Below are positions 62,959 through 64,000 of a stretch of DNA of 64,000 nt, piece by piece. A program made the position numbers and the translations under genes. This DNA is from Coprinus comatus. Taxonomy: Eukaryota > Basidiomycota > Agaricomycetes > Agaricales > Agaricaceae. The stretch covers positions 22,018 through 86,017 of the forward strand of contig JAWPGT010000087.1 in NCBI GenBank assembly GCA_034638255.1, in the 5' to 3' direction. The number at the start of each line of letters is the position of its first letter. The stretch's first letter is position 1. The notes below the pieces were generated by a model. The model was not told the DNA's origin and did no database searches. It worked only from the letters and a program-made list of their open reading frames with translations.

Positions 62959-63946
62959 TTACCGAAAATCCTGCGTATCTGTTTCCACCGACCCTTCCGA
63001 CTGTCTTCCGATGTTGGCAACATCTTTCTCTGCCAACAGGTTCATCAGCAACTCATCCTTCTCTTCCAACGTCATAAGCCGGACATCAAAGCGTCGGGGG
63101 CACTCTGCCTTGATGTGTCCAGGCTGCTTACATCGATAGCAGGTGGAAGGGGTCAGGTTACGAAGTTTGGACGCGTCAATGTCCATCGGAGTCGGGTTCC
63201 CAGGCGTCGGCATTACATGGGCGAATGTCGGTAGGGGAATCAGGGGAGCTGGATGGGGTGGGGGTTTTGGGAAGGAGTGAAAAACGGGTCTGGGAGCTGG
63301 CGGTGGTACCGGGCGATGATTTGCCTTGAATGCAACATTGGCAAGTCGGGAAGCTTCGAAGCGGGTGGCTGCACGATACCAGCCATCGGGATCGGAGTCG
63401 GAGTATCTCCTTCCAATGTGATAACCGCTTCCGACTCAGCGTCAATTGGCAAGAAGCGAGCCTTGAACTGGGTTTTGAAGTCCTCCCAATCCTCAAAAGG
63501 CAAGTTTCCGACTTGTGATTCCAGCCTAAATATCTCTTCCGTCCATGCGGCAGCCCGACCGCTCCTCATGTAAGACATGGCCCAGAGCATCTTTTCTTCG
63601 TCCGACTGGAATTCACCCGAAAGTCGGATGTACAGGTTGCAGGCATTGAGGAAGGCCTGGCCTGTCTTGCGGTCACCATCGTAATCGGGTGGCGTAGCGA
63701 CTCGTCCTCGGAATGTCCGTGGATGTTCGGGGGGAGATGGAGGAGCTGGTGTCGCGGGGGCAGCAGGTGAAGGGGTGGTCTGAGAGGCCGAAATGAGTGT
63801 GGAGAGTTGGGTGGTGATGGTGGCAAGTACATTGGCAGTGGTGGCGGAAGTGGATTCGGTAGCTTCTACTCGCTGCCGTAGAGCACATGGAATGTGCCTT
63901 CAACGATTTCATTCCAAGTCGGCTGGGGCGGTGCTGTATCGGTCAT
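62959..63946 (-). pseudogene. Gag of element 2
   Basis: Starts MTDTAPPQPTWNEIVEGTFH at 63946, with an early frame change into EATEST... and a Pro-rich linker. The capsid core holds TFRGRVATPPDYDGDRKTGQ, LYIRLSGEFQSDEEKMLWAM and FEDWEDFKTQFKARF, characteristic of the Ty3 retrotransposon Gag domain. Sequence between about 63240 and 63430 looks deleted or shifted. The tail has CYRCKQPGHIKAEC, a CX2CX4HX4C zinc knuckle. Confidence 0.75.
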
Positions 63947-64000
63947 GGTTTAGCGAGTGAGGGATAGAGGGGTGCGTCGGTGGGAAGTCTTCTGTTGGCA

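Larger units (their letters stand above)
58986..64000 (-). mobile_element. Ty3/gypsy chromovirus (element 2), right end outside window
   Basis: Minus-strand gag and pol with a C-terminal chromodomain. Its 3' edge carries a purine run AGAAGGGGA followed by the 74-bp repeat shared with 50820-50895. It is less degenerate than element 1: only a few stops and shifts. The 5' LTR lies beyond 64000. Confidence 0.8.

Noticed and set aside
1..64000. CRISPR arrays, operons, bacterial defence systems
   Set aside because: No direct-repeat/spacer pattern or prokaryotic gene organisation anywhere; the window is clearly fungal.

Overview
This is a window of nuclear DNA from a filamentous basidiomycete, most likely an Agaricomycete. 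Evidence: protein genes are split by many short GT-AG introns (about 46-65 nt); three paralogs carry DUF6535, a domain characteristic of Agaricomycetes; there is a two-finger iron-responsive GATA factor with a cysteine-rich centre; secreted single-domain ricin-B lectins are present; and the right end is filled by Ty3/gypsy elements. There are no operons and no prokaryotic signals. All exon boundaries are my own reading of splice signals and frames.

Layout. 1-26 kb is accessory and decaying. It holds three DUF6535 paralogs, each with a different lesion: a 3' deletion, a 574-bp insertion and a 7-bp deletion. It also holds a broken calpain-like protease, a duplicated and decayed gene of unknown family with a cysteine-rich motif, a DNA-transposon remnant with long inverted repeats, a tRNA-derived SINE and several diverged segmental duplications. 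26-30.5 kb is essentially gene-free but carries a 648-bp hAT-type MITE with 69-bp perfect inverted repeats and a perfect 8-bp target duplication.

30.5-47 kb is the gene-bearing core. It contains an SreA/Urbs1/Cir1-type GATA factor (587 aa), a four-TM membrane protein of unknown function, an array of four secreted ricin-B lectin genes (two intact, two decayed), a convergent alpha/beta hydrolase with HGG and GDSAGG motifs (357 aa), and an intact 500-aa F-box protein, followed by an F-box-like remnant.

48.5-64 kb is a nested retroelement zone. It has a second SINE, a solo LTR with target duplication AACAG, a small unrecognised three-exon gene, a degenerate Ty3/gypsy element on the minus strand interrupted by two unrelated solo LTRs (target duplications CCAGC and GGCCA), and a second, younger-looking minus-strand chromovirus that runs off the right edge. 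The gypsy element at 51-59 kb carries an unusual extra coding block with a zinc knuckle downstream of its chromodomain.

The genes do not form one pathway. The clearest functional unit is the GATA regulator with candidate GATA sites in its own upstream region. The clearest evolutionary unit is the ricin-lectin birth-and-death array.
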